6,942 bases of DNA from Treponema sp. (GCA_031264475.1 JAISEA010000039.1:1-6942), one strand, 5' to 3'; positions 1-6,426 are shown, numbered from the stretch's first letter. The notes: a model not told the origin generated them from the sequence alone. Made by a program: numbers and translations.

Positions 1-36
1 ATCATGGCTTGATTATATGAAATCCGTTCAGTTCTG

Positions 37-1770
37 TCAAGGCAAAGCCTTATTCGCTTCCAAAACGCCTTGTACTTCCTGTGCGCTCTTACATTCGCGG
101 ACTTTTTCTGCTAGGATACGGCAATCTTGCATGGAAACAGAACGGATGATTTTCTTGATACGGGGGATTGACGAGGCGGTCATGCTAAATTCATCCAAGC
201 CCAAACCCAAAAGCAATGCCGTAGCGCCGGTGTCTCCAGCAAGTTCTCCACACATAGCTACTTTTATGTTCGCGGAATGAGCCGCGTCTATCGTTTTTTT
301 GATGAAGCGCAGAATCCCCGGATGAAACGGTTGCGCCAGGTAATTCACCATTTCATTGTTGCGGTCAACGGCAAGAGAGTATTGGATAAGGTCATTTGTG
401 CCTATGGAGAAAAAGGCGGACTTCTCCGCGAGAATATCCGCTATTTCCGCCGCAACCGGCACTTCTATCATACAGCCGACAGGTATATCTTCCGCGAAAG
501 CGTGTCCTCTCATGCGGCATTGTTCCTTTGCCTCTTCCAAAAAGGAAAGCGCCTGCCCTAATTCGACTATGCAGGAAATCATAGGGAACATGATCCTTAC
601 ATTGCCGAAAACACTGGCGCGGAGAATAGCGCGTAATTGGGTTTTGAAAATCTCAGGAAACGCCAGAGAAAACCTTATAGCCCGCGCGCCTAACAAAGGG
701 TTCTTTTCAACCGTTCCGCCCATATTCGGGGCTATCTTGTCACCGCCTATATCAACCGTCCGAATGGTAACAGGCTTACCGTTCATCGCCTTGATAACCC
801 TGCAATAGGCGTTGAATTGTGTCTCCTCCTCCGCGGGTTGTCCCCGCGTCAAGAACAGGAATTCAGATCGGTAAAGCCCTATACCCTCAGCCCCGTAAGA
901 CAAGGCTTGCTCCGCTTCTTCGGGAATTTCTATATTGGCGTTCAAGGTTACGCGATAGCCGTCAAGGGTTTCCGCGGGCAGATCTGCCATGAGTTCCGCG
1001 GAATTCTTTCTATAGCTCATGAAATGATGGACAAACGTTTTATATACAATGGTTGTATCGCCCAAATCAAAAATAACCTCGCCATTCTCGCCGTTTACAA
1101 AGACCAACTCATTCTTTCCCGCTTTTTGCCTATTCAATGCCTCTTGCGTTACCTGTGAAAGCCCCATGACAGCTGGAATCCCAAAAGCCTTTGCGAGAAT
1201 CGCCGTATGACTCGTCTTTGATCCAGCATCAAGGGCAATGCCTTTGACTCGTTTCTTGTTCATAGTAAGCATATCCGAAGGCAAGATGTCGCGGGCAATC
1301 ACGACCACATCTTCGGTCAGGTCTGCAAGAGTCTCTCTTTTAACATTTAAGAGCAGACGCAAAATACGTTGCGTTACATCGGCAATGTCCACAGCCCGCT
1401 CGTGGAAATACTCCACAGGAGACGTTATTAGTTTTTGAACTATCTCACGGGAAACATCAGATACCGCACCTTCAATGTTCAAAAGCTGTGTCTCAAGCCT
1501 GTCTTTTACCTGTTTGTTGAATACCGGGTCCTCCAACATCAAGAGATGAGCGTCGAGAATTTCATTGTTCTCTTTTAGAGAGTCGTTTCGGGCGGCTTCA
1601 ATCTCTGCCCGCGCCTTATCCAAAGCCGAGCAGAATCTATCCCATTCTGTCTGGACGATTTCCTTTTGAATATGAAAATGTGGAATATCAAGCGGTACAT
1701 TCTCTGTATAAATGAAAAGTTGAGCAAGTCCAACGCCGCCAGACGCTGGAATACCTGTTAAAATCTTCAT
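37..1770 (-). CDS. ptsI: Phosphoenolpyruvate-protein phosphotransferase (PTS enzyme I)
   Basis: Cytoplasmic enzyme that autophosphorylates from PEP and passes the phosphate to HPr, the first step of PTS sugar uptake. The 577-residue product has the usual full length. Visible in order: N-terminal start MKILTGIPASGGVGLA, typical of enzyme I; helical HPr-binding part about 30-145; phosphohistidine loop GSKTSHTA with His188; then the PEP-binding TIM barrel with GIGLYRSEFLFL (Arg301), TIRTVDIGGDK (Arg337), MIEVP (Glu436), SIGTNDLIQY (Asp460) and CGELAGD with the catalytic Cys507. All key residues are present. There is no N-terminal GAF domain, so this is the sugar-type EI rather than PtsP. The ATG matches the family start but has no Shine-Dalgarno; a promoter lies immediately upstream. 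The gene is divergent from glnN. No ptsH lies upstream, although it is the usual partner; it would have to be elsewhere. Confidence 0.97.
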   Translation of the reverse strand: MKILTGIPASGGVGLAQLFIYTENVPLDIPHFHIQKEIVQTEWDRFCSALDKARAEIEAARNDSLKENNEILDAHLLMLEDPVFNKQVKDRLETQLLNIEGAVSDVSREIVQKLITSPVEYFHERAVDIADVTQRILRLLLNVKRETLADLTEDVVVIARDILPSDMLTMNKKRVKGIALDAGSKTSHTAILAKAFGIPAVMGLSQVTQEALNRQKAGKNELVFVNGENGEVIFDLGDTTIVYKTFVHHFMSYRKNSAELMADLPAETLDGYRVTLNANIEIPEEAEQALSYGAEGIGLYRSEFLFLTRGQPAEEETQFNAYCRVIKAMNGKPVTIRTVDIGGDKIAPNMGGTVEKNPLLGARAIRFSLAFPEIFKTQLRAILRASVFGNVRIMFPMISCIVELGQALSFLEEAKEQCRMRGHAFAEDIPVGCMIEVPVAAEIADILAEKSAFFSIGTNDLIQYSLAVDRNNEMVNYLAQPFHPGILRFIKKTIDAAHSANIKVAMCGELAGDTGATALLLGLGLDEFSMTASSIPRIKKIIRSVSMQDCRILAEKVRECKSAQEVQGVLEANKALP

Positions 1771-1779
1771 AATAAGAAA

Positions 1780-1808
1780 ATTGTATCAAAAAAGCCGCTA
1801 TGAGTCTA
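1780..1808 (-). promoter_or_regulatory. Sigma-70-type promoter for ptsI, predicted near-leaderless
   Basis: On the minus strand TAGACT (1808-1803, 4 of 6 to TTGACA) and TACAAT (1785-1780, 5 of 6 to TATAAT) are separated by 17 bp. Transcription would begin near 1773, only about 3 nt before the ATG at 1770. This fits the absence of any ribosome binding site. A TATATA further upstream (about 1811-1816) is an alternative -10 but has a poor -35. Confidence 0.5.
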
Positions 1809-1844
1809 CCATATATACTCCCGCATGGAGTTCTTGAAACGCCC

Positions 1845-1894
1845 GATTTTCTACATTTTTGTGTAATTAGCCTGATTTTCTACATCTTTGTATA
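1845..1894 (+). promoter_or_regulatory. Tandem 21-bp repeats, candidate activator-binding sites
   Basis: Two copies (1845-1865 and 1874-1894) share the core TTTTCTACATYTTTGTRTA, differ at two positions and are spaced 29 bp apart. Each contains a TACA...TGTA or TACA...TATA dyad. They lie about 80-130 bp upstream of the predicted sigma-54 start point, the usual distance for enhancer-binding proteins. The pattern does not match an operator I know, so the regulator is unnamed. The sites could equally serve the divergent ptsI promoter. Confidence 0.5.
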
Positions 1895-1947
1895 CTTTCG
1901 GTCTAGCGCCTTGTCTATATAATTCACTATATTACAGTCAAATAATT

Positions 1948-1964
1948 TTGGCACAAAGATTGCT
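1948..1964 (+). promoter_or_regulatory. Sigma-54 (-24/-12) promoter for glnN
   Basis: The sequence TGGCACAAAGATTGC (1949-1963) matches the sigma-54 consensus TGGCAC-N5-TTGC, with the invariant GG (1950-1951) and GC (1962-1963) separated by 10 bp. Transcription would start near 1975, giving a leader of about 27 nt that carries the Shine-Dalgarno. Sigma-54 control is typical of nitrogen-assimilation genes and requires an ATP-dependent activator. Confidence 0.85.
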
Positions 1965-1989
1965 TAATATGAATAGAGATTTATTTTTT

Positions 1990-1995
1990 AAGGAG
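1990..1995 (+). promoter_or_regulatory. Ribosome binding site of glnN
   Basis: AAGGAG ends 6 nt before the ATG at 2002. It decides the start: an in-frame ATG at 1888 lies upstream of the sigma-54 promoter, so it would not be on that transcript. Confidence 0.88.
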
Positions 1996-2001
1996 AATTA
2001 T

Positions 2002-4128
2002 ATGTTTGCGGATAAAATTGATTTCTTCAAAGTTCCGATAGAGGAACTTTATGGAACTAACTGTTTTTCAAACGCCGTTATGAAGGAACGCCTGCCTAAG
2101 AGTATCTATAAGGAAATACTCGCGGTGCAGGCCGGCGAGCGGGAACTCACGCTTGAGGTTGCGGAAGTTGTGGCGGTCGCCATGCGCGACTGGGCTATAT
2201 CAAAAGGGGCGTCTCATTACACGCATTGGTTTCAGCCACTCACCGGGTTAACCGCGGAGAAACACGATTCCTTTATTTCACCTACCCACGACGGTAAGGT
2301 GGTGATGGAATTTTCGGGTAAAGAACTCATCAAAGGCGAACCTGACGCTTCGAGTTTCCCTTCGGGCGGCTTGCGCGCTACGTTTGAAGCCCGCGGTTAT
2401 ACTGCGTGGGACGTTACGAGTCCTGCTTTCCTAAAGCAGGATAAGACGGGCACGACTCTTTGTATCCCTACGGCTTTCATTAGCTACTATGGGCAGGCGC
2501 TTGACAAGAAAGTCCCGCTCCTCCGCTCGATCAACGCTCTGGGCAAACAAGCCCTGCGCGTGCTTCGCGCTCTGGGTAATGAGACTACTCGTCACGTGTT
2601 TACCTCTGTGGGACCTGAACAGGAGTACTTCCTGATTGATAAGGAGTTTTATGAGAAACGTCCTGATTTGATGCTCACCGGCAGGACGGTTTTCGGTTCT
2701 ATGCCTGCGAAGGGACAGGAACTTGAGGATCACTACTTTGGCGCAATCAGGGAACGGGTCGTGGCTTTTATGCGTGAACTCAATGTTGAGTTGTGGAAGG
2801 TTGGTATTCCTGCCAAGACCCAGCACAACGAGGTTGCCCCGAACCAATTTGAAATCGCCCCGGTGTATTCAACAACCACTTGGGCAACGGACGCAAACCA
2901 GCTCGTCATGGAGACGTTGAAAACGGTAGCGCGGCGGCATGGCATGGAGGCTATTCTTCACGAAAAGCCTTTCGCAGGCGTGAACGGCTCTGGTAAGCAT
3001 AACAATTGGTCTATTGGGACTGACGATGGCGTTAATCTGCTCGATCCGGGCAAGAACCCGGAGACCAACGCGCGTTTCCTCCTGTTTGCTACTGCTGTGG
3101 TGGAGGCTGTTGATCGTTACGCTCTGCTCATTCGCGCAGGCGCGGCAACTGCGGCAAATGATCATCGCCTTGGTGCAAACGAGGCGCCGCCGGCTATTGT
3201 TTCCATCTTCTTTGGGGGACCTCTCACTGAGATTCTTGAGAGTATCGCGGAGGGCAAGCCTATCATCCACAAGGATACGGGTGAAAAGATTCAGCTTGGG
3301 GCAACGAGTCTGCCGAGTCTGCCTAAGGACGTGTCTGACCGTAACCGTACGAGTCCTTTTGCCTTTACGGGTAACAAGTTTGAGTTCCGTATGGTTGGGT
3401 CTTCCCAGTCTATTGCTACGCCAAATACGTTCCTCAATGTGGCGGTTGCCGATGTTCTCGCGGAGTTTGCGGACAAGCTTGAGAAGGCTTCTGACAAGAA
3501 CAAGGCGTTGTTGGACATTATCCAAGCGTCTTACTCCAAGCATCGGCGTGTGGTCTACAATGGTAACGGGTATTCGGACGAGTGGGTCAAGGAGGCGGAG
3601 CGCCGTGGGTTGCCTAATGTGCGGAATACGGTTGATGCGCTTGGTATTCTTACGTTGAGTGAGACGGTTCAGCTTTTCGAGAGGCACGGGGTGCTTACGG
3701 AGGAGGAGTTGGAGAGTCGCTATCATATATATCTTGAGAAGTACGCCAAGCAGATAAACATCGAGGCTGGTGTTACGATTGATATTGTCAAGCGGCAGAT
3801 TTTCCCGTCTGTAACGGCTTATGCGGGGCGGCTTGCCAAGTCTGCCGCGGCGCTTGCGGCTATTGGCGCGGCGAGTTTCCCGCAGGAGAAGCAGGCGAAG
3901 CGTATTGCTGACCTCTCTGCGGAGCTTTTTGAGGAGACCGCGAAGTTGGAGGCTGTTTTATGTCTGGCACAGGAGGCGGACGATCCGTTTACTAAGGCTA
4001 AGGCGTACTTTGAGGATGTCTGTCCTGCTATGTCTCTGGTGCGTGCGAAGGCGGACGCGCTTGAGAAGCTTTCTCCCAAGTCTGTGTGGGCTTTGCCCGG
4101 TTACGAAGATATGCTTTTCAAGTTATAA
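2002..4128 (+). CDS. glnN: Glutamine synthetase type III
   Basis: Cytoplasmic, ATP-dependent ligation of ammonia to glutamate. The 708-residue length fits the GSIII family (about 700-730), far longer than GSI or GSII. Family signatures are visible: N-terminal FGENCFS-like segment LYGTNCFSNAV (16-26); HYTHWFQPLTG (72-82), strongly GSIII-like; KHDSFISP (87-94); SVGPEQEYFLID (202-213) with metal-binding glutamates; HNEVAPNQFEIAP (275-287); GSGKHNNWSIGT (329-340) with the ammonia/glutamate-site histidine; RLGANEAPPAI (389-399); DRNRTSPFAFTGNKFEFR (446-463). The C-terminal alpha-helical GSIII extension follows and is rich in A, E and K at about 600-690. The RBS and sigma-54 promoter fix this start; a longer frame from 1888 adds 38 residues with no family support. 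A beta-type fumarase subunit follows after 6 bp. Expression is probably nitrogen-regulated. Confidence 0.97.
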   Translation: MFADKIDFFKVPIEELYGTNCFSNAVMKERLPKSIYKEILAVQAGERELTLEVAEVVAVAMRDWAISKGASHYTHWFQPLTGLTAEKHDSFISPTHDGKVVMEFSGKELIKGEPDASSFPSGGLRATFEARGYTAWDVTSPAFLKQDKTGTTLCIPTAFISYYGQALDKKVPLLRSINALGKQALRVLRALGNETTRHVFTSVGPEQEYFLIDKEFYEKRPDLMLTGRTVFGSMPAKGQELEDHYFGAIRERVVAFMRELNVELWKVGIPAKTQHNEVAPNQFEIAPVYSTTTWATDANQLVMETLKTVARRHGMEAILHEKPFAGVNGSGKHNNWSIGTDDGVNLLDPGKNPETNARFLLFATAVVEAVDRYALLIRAGAATAANDHRLGANEAPPAIVSIFFGGPLTEILESIAEGKPIIHKDTGEKIQLGATSLPSLPKDVSDRNRTSPFAFTGNKFEFRMVGSSQSIATPNTFLNVAVADVLAEFADKLEKASDKNKALLDIIQASYSKHRRVVYNGNGYSDEWVKEAERRGLPNVRNTVDALGILTLSETVQLFERHGVLTEEELESRYHIYLEKYAKQINIEAGVTIDIVKRQIFPSVTAYAGRLAKSAAALAAIGAASFPQEKQAKRIADLSAELFEETAKLEAVLCLAQEADDPFTKAKAYFEDVCPAMSLVRAKADALEKLSPKSVWALPGYEDMLFKL

Positions 4129-4134
4129 TGGGTC

Positions 4135-4632
4135 ATGGAACGTGTATCATTGCCTTTGGCGCGGACGCGAGTCGCGTCTCTGAGTGAGGGAGACAGGTGT
4201 CTTTTATCTGGTGTTGTCTATACGGCGCGGGATGCGGCGCATAAACGGCTTGTCGCTATGCTTGACGCGGGGGAGGCTCTGCCTTTCCCGCTTGAGGGTT
4301 CGTGTATTTATTATGCGGGTCCCACGCCTGCCGCGCCGGGGCGGGTCATCGGCGCGATTGGTCCCACGACGAGCGGGCGTATGGACGTCTATACGCCGCG
4401 TCTTTTGTCTGCGGGGCTTCTTGCCATGATTGGCAAGGGCGAGCGGTCGGACGCGGTCGTGAGCGCTATAAAGCAGACGGGCGCTGTCTATTTCGGCGCA
4501 TTGGGCGGTGCGGGCGCTTTGCTTTCTTCTTGTGTAAAGAAGGCGCAGGTGATTGCCTTCCCGGACTTGGGAACAGAGGCTATCCGCCGCCTCGTAGTGG
4601 AGGATTTCCCGGTTACGGTAATTAACAAATAG
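4135..4632 (+). CDS. Class I (Fe-S) fumarate hydratase / tartrate dehydratase beta subunit
   Basis: Beta subunit of the two-subunit Fe-S hydro-lyase family (FumA/TtdA plus FumB/TtdB). With an alpha subunit carrying the [4Fe-4S] cluster it would interconvert fumarate and malate, or dehydrate tartrate. Motifs in the 165 residues: TARDAAHKR (30-38), YYAGPTPAAPG (59-69), GPTTSGRMD (76-84), TPRLL (87-91), GKGERS (100-105), GGAGALL (124-130), EDLG-like PDLG (143-146) and VEDFPV (155-160). Family members usually continue 10-20 residues past EDFP to a GNDLY-like end; here translation stops at VINK, inside a 7-nt repeat. The start is 6 nt after the glnN stop and has no Shine-Dalgarno, suggesting translational coupling. 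No alpha subunit lies in the window. Fumarase versus tartrate dehydratase cannot be decided from this subunit alone. Confidence 0.92.
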   Translation: MERVSLPLARTRVASLSEGDRCLLSGVVYTARDAAHKRLVAMLDAGEALPFPLEGSCIYYAGPTPAAPGRVIGAIGPTTSGRMDVYTPRLLSAGLLAMIGKGERSDAVVSAIKQTGAVYFGALGGAGALLSSCVKKAQVIAFPDLGTEAIRRLVVEDFPVTVINK

Positions 4633-4650
4633 CAGGTAGTAATGAGTAAA
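4623..4650 (+). repeat. Short run of TAGCAGG-type heptamers over the fumarase gene end
   Basis: Four consecutive 7-nt units read TAACAAA, TAGCAGG, TAGTAAT, GAGTAAA on the plus strand. The second unit supplies the stop codon of the upstream gene (4630-4632). These are the same heptamer family as the array at 4698-4823 but in inverted orientation. Confidence 0.6.
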
Positions 4651-4697
4651 GGAAGACGGGCGAACTAAGAGCAGAAAAGGTGTCGAAGCGCGGGACT

Positions 4698-4823
4698 CCT
4701 GCTAACTGCTAACTACTCTCTGTTATTTGCTTCCTGCTCTTTACTAACTGCTATTTGCTACCTGCTCTTTATTAACTACTATTTATTATTTGCTAACTGC
4801 TACCTACTAAATACTTCCTTACT
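4698..4823. repeat. 7-nt periodic array, 18 units
   Basis: The stretch divides without gaps into 18 heptamers (126 bp) of the form (AC/CC/TT)T(G/A)(C/T)T(A/C). Examples are CCTGCTA, ACTGCTA, ACTACTC, TTTGCTA, CCTGCTC, TTTATTA. On the minus strand the units read TAGCAGT, TAGCAAA, GAGCAGG, TAATAAA. The pattern is a degenerate microsatellite without insertions that would break phase. It gives stops in many frames and no coding sequence. Confidence 0.75.
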
Positions 4824-4834
4824 GCCATCACGTT

Positions 4835-5060
4835 CTGACACCTCTGACACTACGTCTCTCACGCAGAGGTGAGAACGTCTCTCACGCGCATGGTGTCAGA
4901 CCGTGGCTTTAGACCACGGCTTTCCCATGGCGGAGTATCAGACAGTGGCTTTCCTACGGCAGAGGGTCAAACGGCGGCTTCCCGCCTTTGGTGTCAGCGG
5001 CGTGGGTGTCAGACGCCGTCTTACCCACCGCTGTGCGTCGGGGGCTGACCCCAGCGGATG
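4835..5060. repeat. Degenerate TGTCAGAC-headed units with hairpins
   Basis: Repeated head sequences occur at 4893 (GTGTCAGAC), 4935 (GTATCAGAC), 4964 (GGGTCAAAC), 4991 (GTGTCAGCG) and 5006 (GTGTCAGAC). Two inverted heads (CTGACAC) sit at 4835-4841 and 4844-4850. Perfect hairpins follow some heads: CCGTGG/CCACGG (4901-4919), GGCGG/CCGCC (4973-4986), GGGG/CCCC (5041-5052). The stretch looks like a decayed relative of the ordered 27-bp array at 5279-5602. I see no gene in it. Confidence 0.55.
4852..4887. repeat. 13-bp direct repeat at 23-bp spacing
   Basis: ACGTCTCTCACGC occurs at 4852-4864 and 4875-4887. The 23-bp offset equals the period of the array at 5067-5273, which shares the GTCTCTC core, so this may be a diverged pair from that family. 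Confidence 0.45.
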
Positions 5061-5066
5061 CTAATG

Positions 5067-5273
5067 CATAGTGGGGAGTGTCTCTCCAGCATAGTGGAAG
5101 GTGTCTCTCCAGCATAGTGGAAGGTGTCTCTCCAGCGTAGTGGAAGGTGTCTCTCCAGCGTAGTGGAAGGTATCTCTCCAGCGTAGTGGAAGGTATCTCT
5201 CCAGCGTAGTGGAAGGTGTCTCTCCAGCGTAGTGGAAGGTGTCTCTCCAGCATAGTGGAAGGTGTCTCTCCAG
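5067..5273. repeat. 23-bp tandem array, nine full units
   Basis: Nine contiguous 23-bp units are followed by a 5-bp partial copy. The unit begins CRTAGTGGAAGGTRTCTCTC and ends CAG. Variation is almost confined to two positions: CATAG versus CGTAG, and GGTGTC versus GGTATC. Unit 1 also differs by GGGGAG. Units 1-3 and 9 carry CATAG and units 4-8 CGTAG; only units 5 and 6 carry GGTATC, consistent with local duplication. There are no spacers, so it is not a CRISPR array. A 23-bp period keeps long minus-strand frames open (4954-5276), but these are a by-product of the repeat. Confidence 0.92.
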
Positions 5274-5278
5274 CATAG

Positions 5279-5602
5279 CCGTCAGACAGCGGAACCTACT
5301 ACGTGGTGTCAGACACCGGCTTAATGCCGTGGGTGTCAGACACCGGCTTAATGCCGTGGGTGTCAGACAGCGGAACCTACTACGTGGTGTCAGGCACCGG
5401 CTTACTCGGCGTGGTGTCAGACAGCGGAACCTACTACGTGGTGTCAGTCGCCGCCTTAACGCCGTTGGTGTCAGTCGCCGCCTTAACGCCGTTGGTGTCA
5501 GTCGCCGGGCTTAACGCCGTGGTGTCAGACAGCGGAACCTACTACGTGGTGTCAGGCACCGGCTTACTCGGCGTGGTGTCAGGCACCGGAACCTACGCCG
5601 TT
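5279..5602. repeat. 27-bp tandem array, twelve units
   Basis: Twelve contiguous 27-bp units (324 bp) mostly begin GTGTCAGAC; the first has CC for GT, and a slipped partial copy starts at 5604. Read from the GTG at 5303, each unit gives nine residues: VSDSGTYYV (4 copies, the first as PSDSGTYYV), VSDTGLMPW (2), VSGTGLLGV (2), VSVAALTPL (2), VSVAGLNAV, VSGTGTYAV. The 54-bp pair at 5360-5413 recurs exactly at 5522-5575, showing block duplication. The plus frame stays open to 5635 but lacks an RBS, signal peptide or flanking coding sequence, so I treat it as a repeat array rather than a gene. Confidence 0.9.
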
Positions 5603-5630
5603 GGTGTCAGATACCGGCGTGCGGACAACG

Positions 5631-5655
5631 AGTAGGTTCCGCTTGCGTGCAAGCG
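5631..5655. repeat. Inverted 12-mer of the array plus a 7-bp hairpin
   Basis: AGTAGGTTCCGC (5631-5642) is the exact reverse complement of GCGGAACCTACT, present in the four VSDSGTYYV-type units of the preceding array. It overlaps a perfect inverted repeat, CGCTTGC (5640-5646) and GCAAGCG (5649-5655). Together they mark the right end of the array. Confidence 0.6.
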
Positions 5656-5658
5656 TAA

Positions 5659-5670
5659 CCGTCATGACGG
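5659..5670. repeat. 12-bp perfect palindrome CCGTCATGACGG
   Basis: A self-complementary 12-mer lies between the repeat array and the 62-nt element. It may be an operator or simply part of the repeat island; there is no nearby functional start codon. Confidence 0.4.
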
Positions 5671-5731
5671 GGTCAGCGGCGCCCCCTTTCGGACAACAAC
5701 CCGTGTGAAGTCGTTAAACACCCGAAGGGTG
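5670..5731 (+). repeat. 62-nt hairpin-bearing element, left copy
   Basis: The element aligns without gaps to 6792-6853. It carries the conserved blocks GGGTCAGCGGC, CCCCTTTCGGA, AACAACC and GAAGTCGTTAAACA, then a terminal hairpin. Here the hairpin is CACCC-GAA-GGGTG (5719-5731). In the right copy it is CAGGC-TTT-GCCTG: the stem differs at two base pairs with pairing kept. Confidence 0.75.
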
Positions 5732-5760
5732 AAAAGGGCGACCTTTGGGGTCGCCCTTTT
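5732..5760 (-). terminator. Symmetric intrinsic terminator after the DUF4469 pseudogene
   Basis: A perfect 12-bp stem, AAAAGGGCGACC (5732-5743) and GGTCGCCCTTTT (5749-5760), has a 5-nt loop. The A/T ends give a U-tract in either direction, so it can act on both strands. It begins 3 bp past the stop codon of the minus-strand gene. Confidence 0.85.
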
Positions 5761-5763
5761 GCT

Positions 5764-6426
5764 TTAGTTTACGGTTAATGGTTTGTCGAAAAGGTAGGTG
5801 TGCGGGACTTTCAGGAGGCGGCTGGAGGAGTACTGCGTTACGATGCGCACGCGGTAGACGCCGGCGGGCAGGGCGGGGAGCAGGGCTATCAGTTCTGACG
5901 GGTTGTTTACCACCACGTCAGAGATGTCCACCTTCACCGCGTCTCCTGTCGTAGGCACGAGGTACAAGCCTACTTCGGGGTCGGGTCCCGCTATCCGCAA
6001 CTTCACCCCGGACACCTTCGCATCATGCCCCAGTGTGAGCGTCGGGTTGATCGCGCCCGTCTTCAAGTCCGTGATGCCGTTATCACGGTACCAGTCACCA
6101 CCGCGGCGCGTAAGGCGACCCCGGACTGGAGTTTGATGTGTACCTTGTGCTTGCTGAGATCGCAGGGCGCGTCGGGTGAGTCGAACACCCCGCTTATGCT
6201 GGGGAAGGCGTTGAACAGGTCGGTGTTAACCGCGCACCGTCCGCGATAACTTGTTTTAACGCCTCCAGCACGCTGGTTACGTCTGAGAGGGTGAGACCCG
6301 CGCCGATCTTCATGATGCGGTGCACACGAGGTCGCCTTGGGTGAGGGATGAGACATTGACGACCTGTGCGCGTAAATCGTTAGGGTTGTCGGTTAGCTCA
6401 TTCGCTTCTAATATGTATTCTAACAT
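5764..6426 (-). pseudogene. HU-like DNA-binding / DUF4469 protein, frameshifted
   Basis: Remnant of a two-domain protein of about 220 residues: an N-terminal HU/IHF-like domain and a C-terminal Ig-like DUF4469 domain, presumably nucleoid- or DNA-binding. Pieces in order: MLEYILEANELTDNPNDL...GDLV in one frame (6426-6325); RIMKIGAGLTLSDVTSVLEA...ADGA in a second (6319-6233); VNTDLFNAFPSISGVFDS...GVALRAA in a third (6230 to about 6102); then back in the first frame, DNGITDLKTGAINPTLTLG...GLYLVP...LPAGVYRVRIVTQ to a TAA stop (5764-5766). The shifts lie at about 6320-6324, 6231-6232 and 6100. The last is probably also a small deletion, because the linker between domains is shorter than in relatives. 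RBS and terminator survive, suggesting recent decay. Clustered sequencing errors are the alternative, although the long genes to the left show none. Confidence 0.85.

Noticed and set aside
277..1158. Several plus-strand frames opposite ptsI (for example 356-808, 817-1158)
   Set aside because: They are antisense shadows of the conserved enzyme I sequence and carry no domain or start signal of their own.
1888..2001. Longer glnN start at 1888
   Set aside because: The extension lies upstream of the sigma-54 promoter and RBS and overlaps the repeat sites; family alignment begins at MFADKIDF.
4954..5276. Two overlapping minus-strand frames of 99 and 71 codons rich in LERHLPLRWRDTFHYAG-like repeats
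   Set aside because: They are the 23-bp tandem unit read in successive frames; any array of this unit without stops gives such frames. They have no independent start signals or coding features.
5067..5602. CRISPR array
   Set aside because: Units are directly abutting without unique spacers, and no cas genes are nearby.
5303..5635. Plus-strand frame of 110 codons as a real repeat protein gene
   Set aside because: It starts at a GTG inside the array with no RBS, has no signal peptide or flanking domain and ends in unrelated sequence. It is kept only as a finding about the array.
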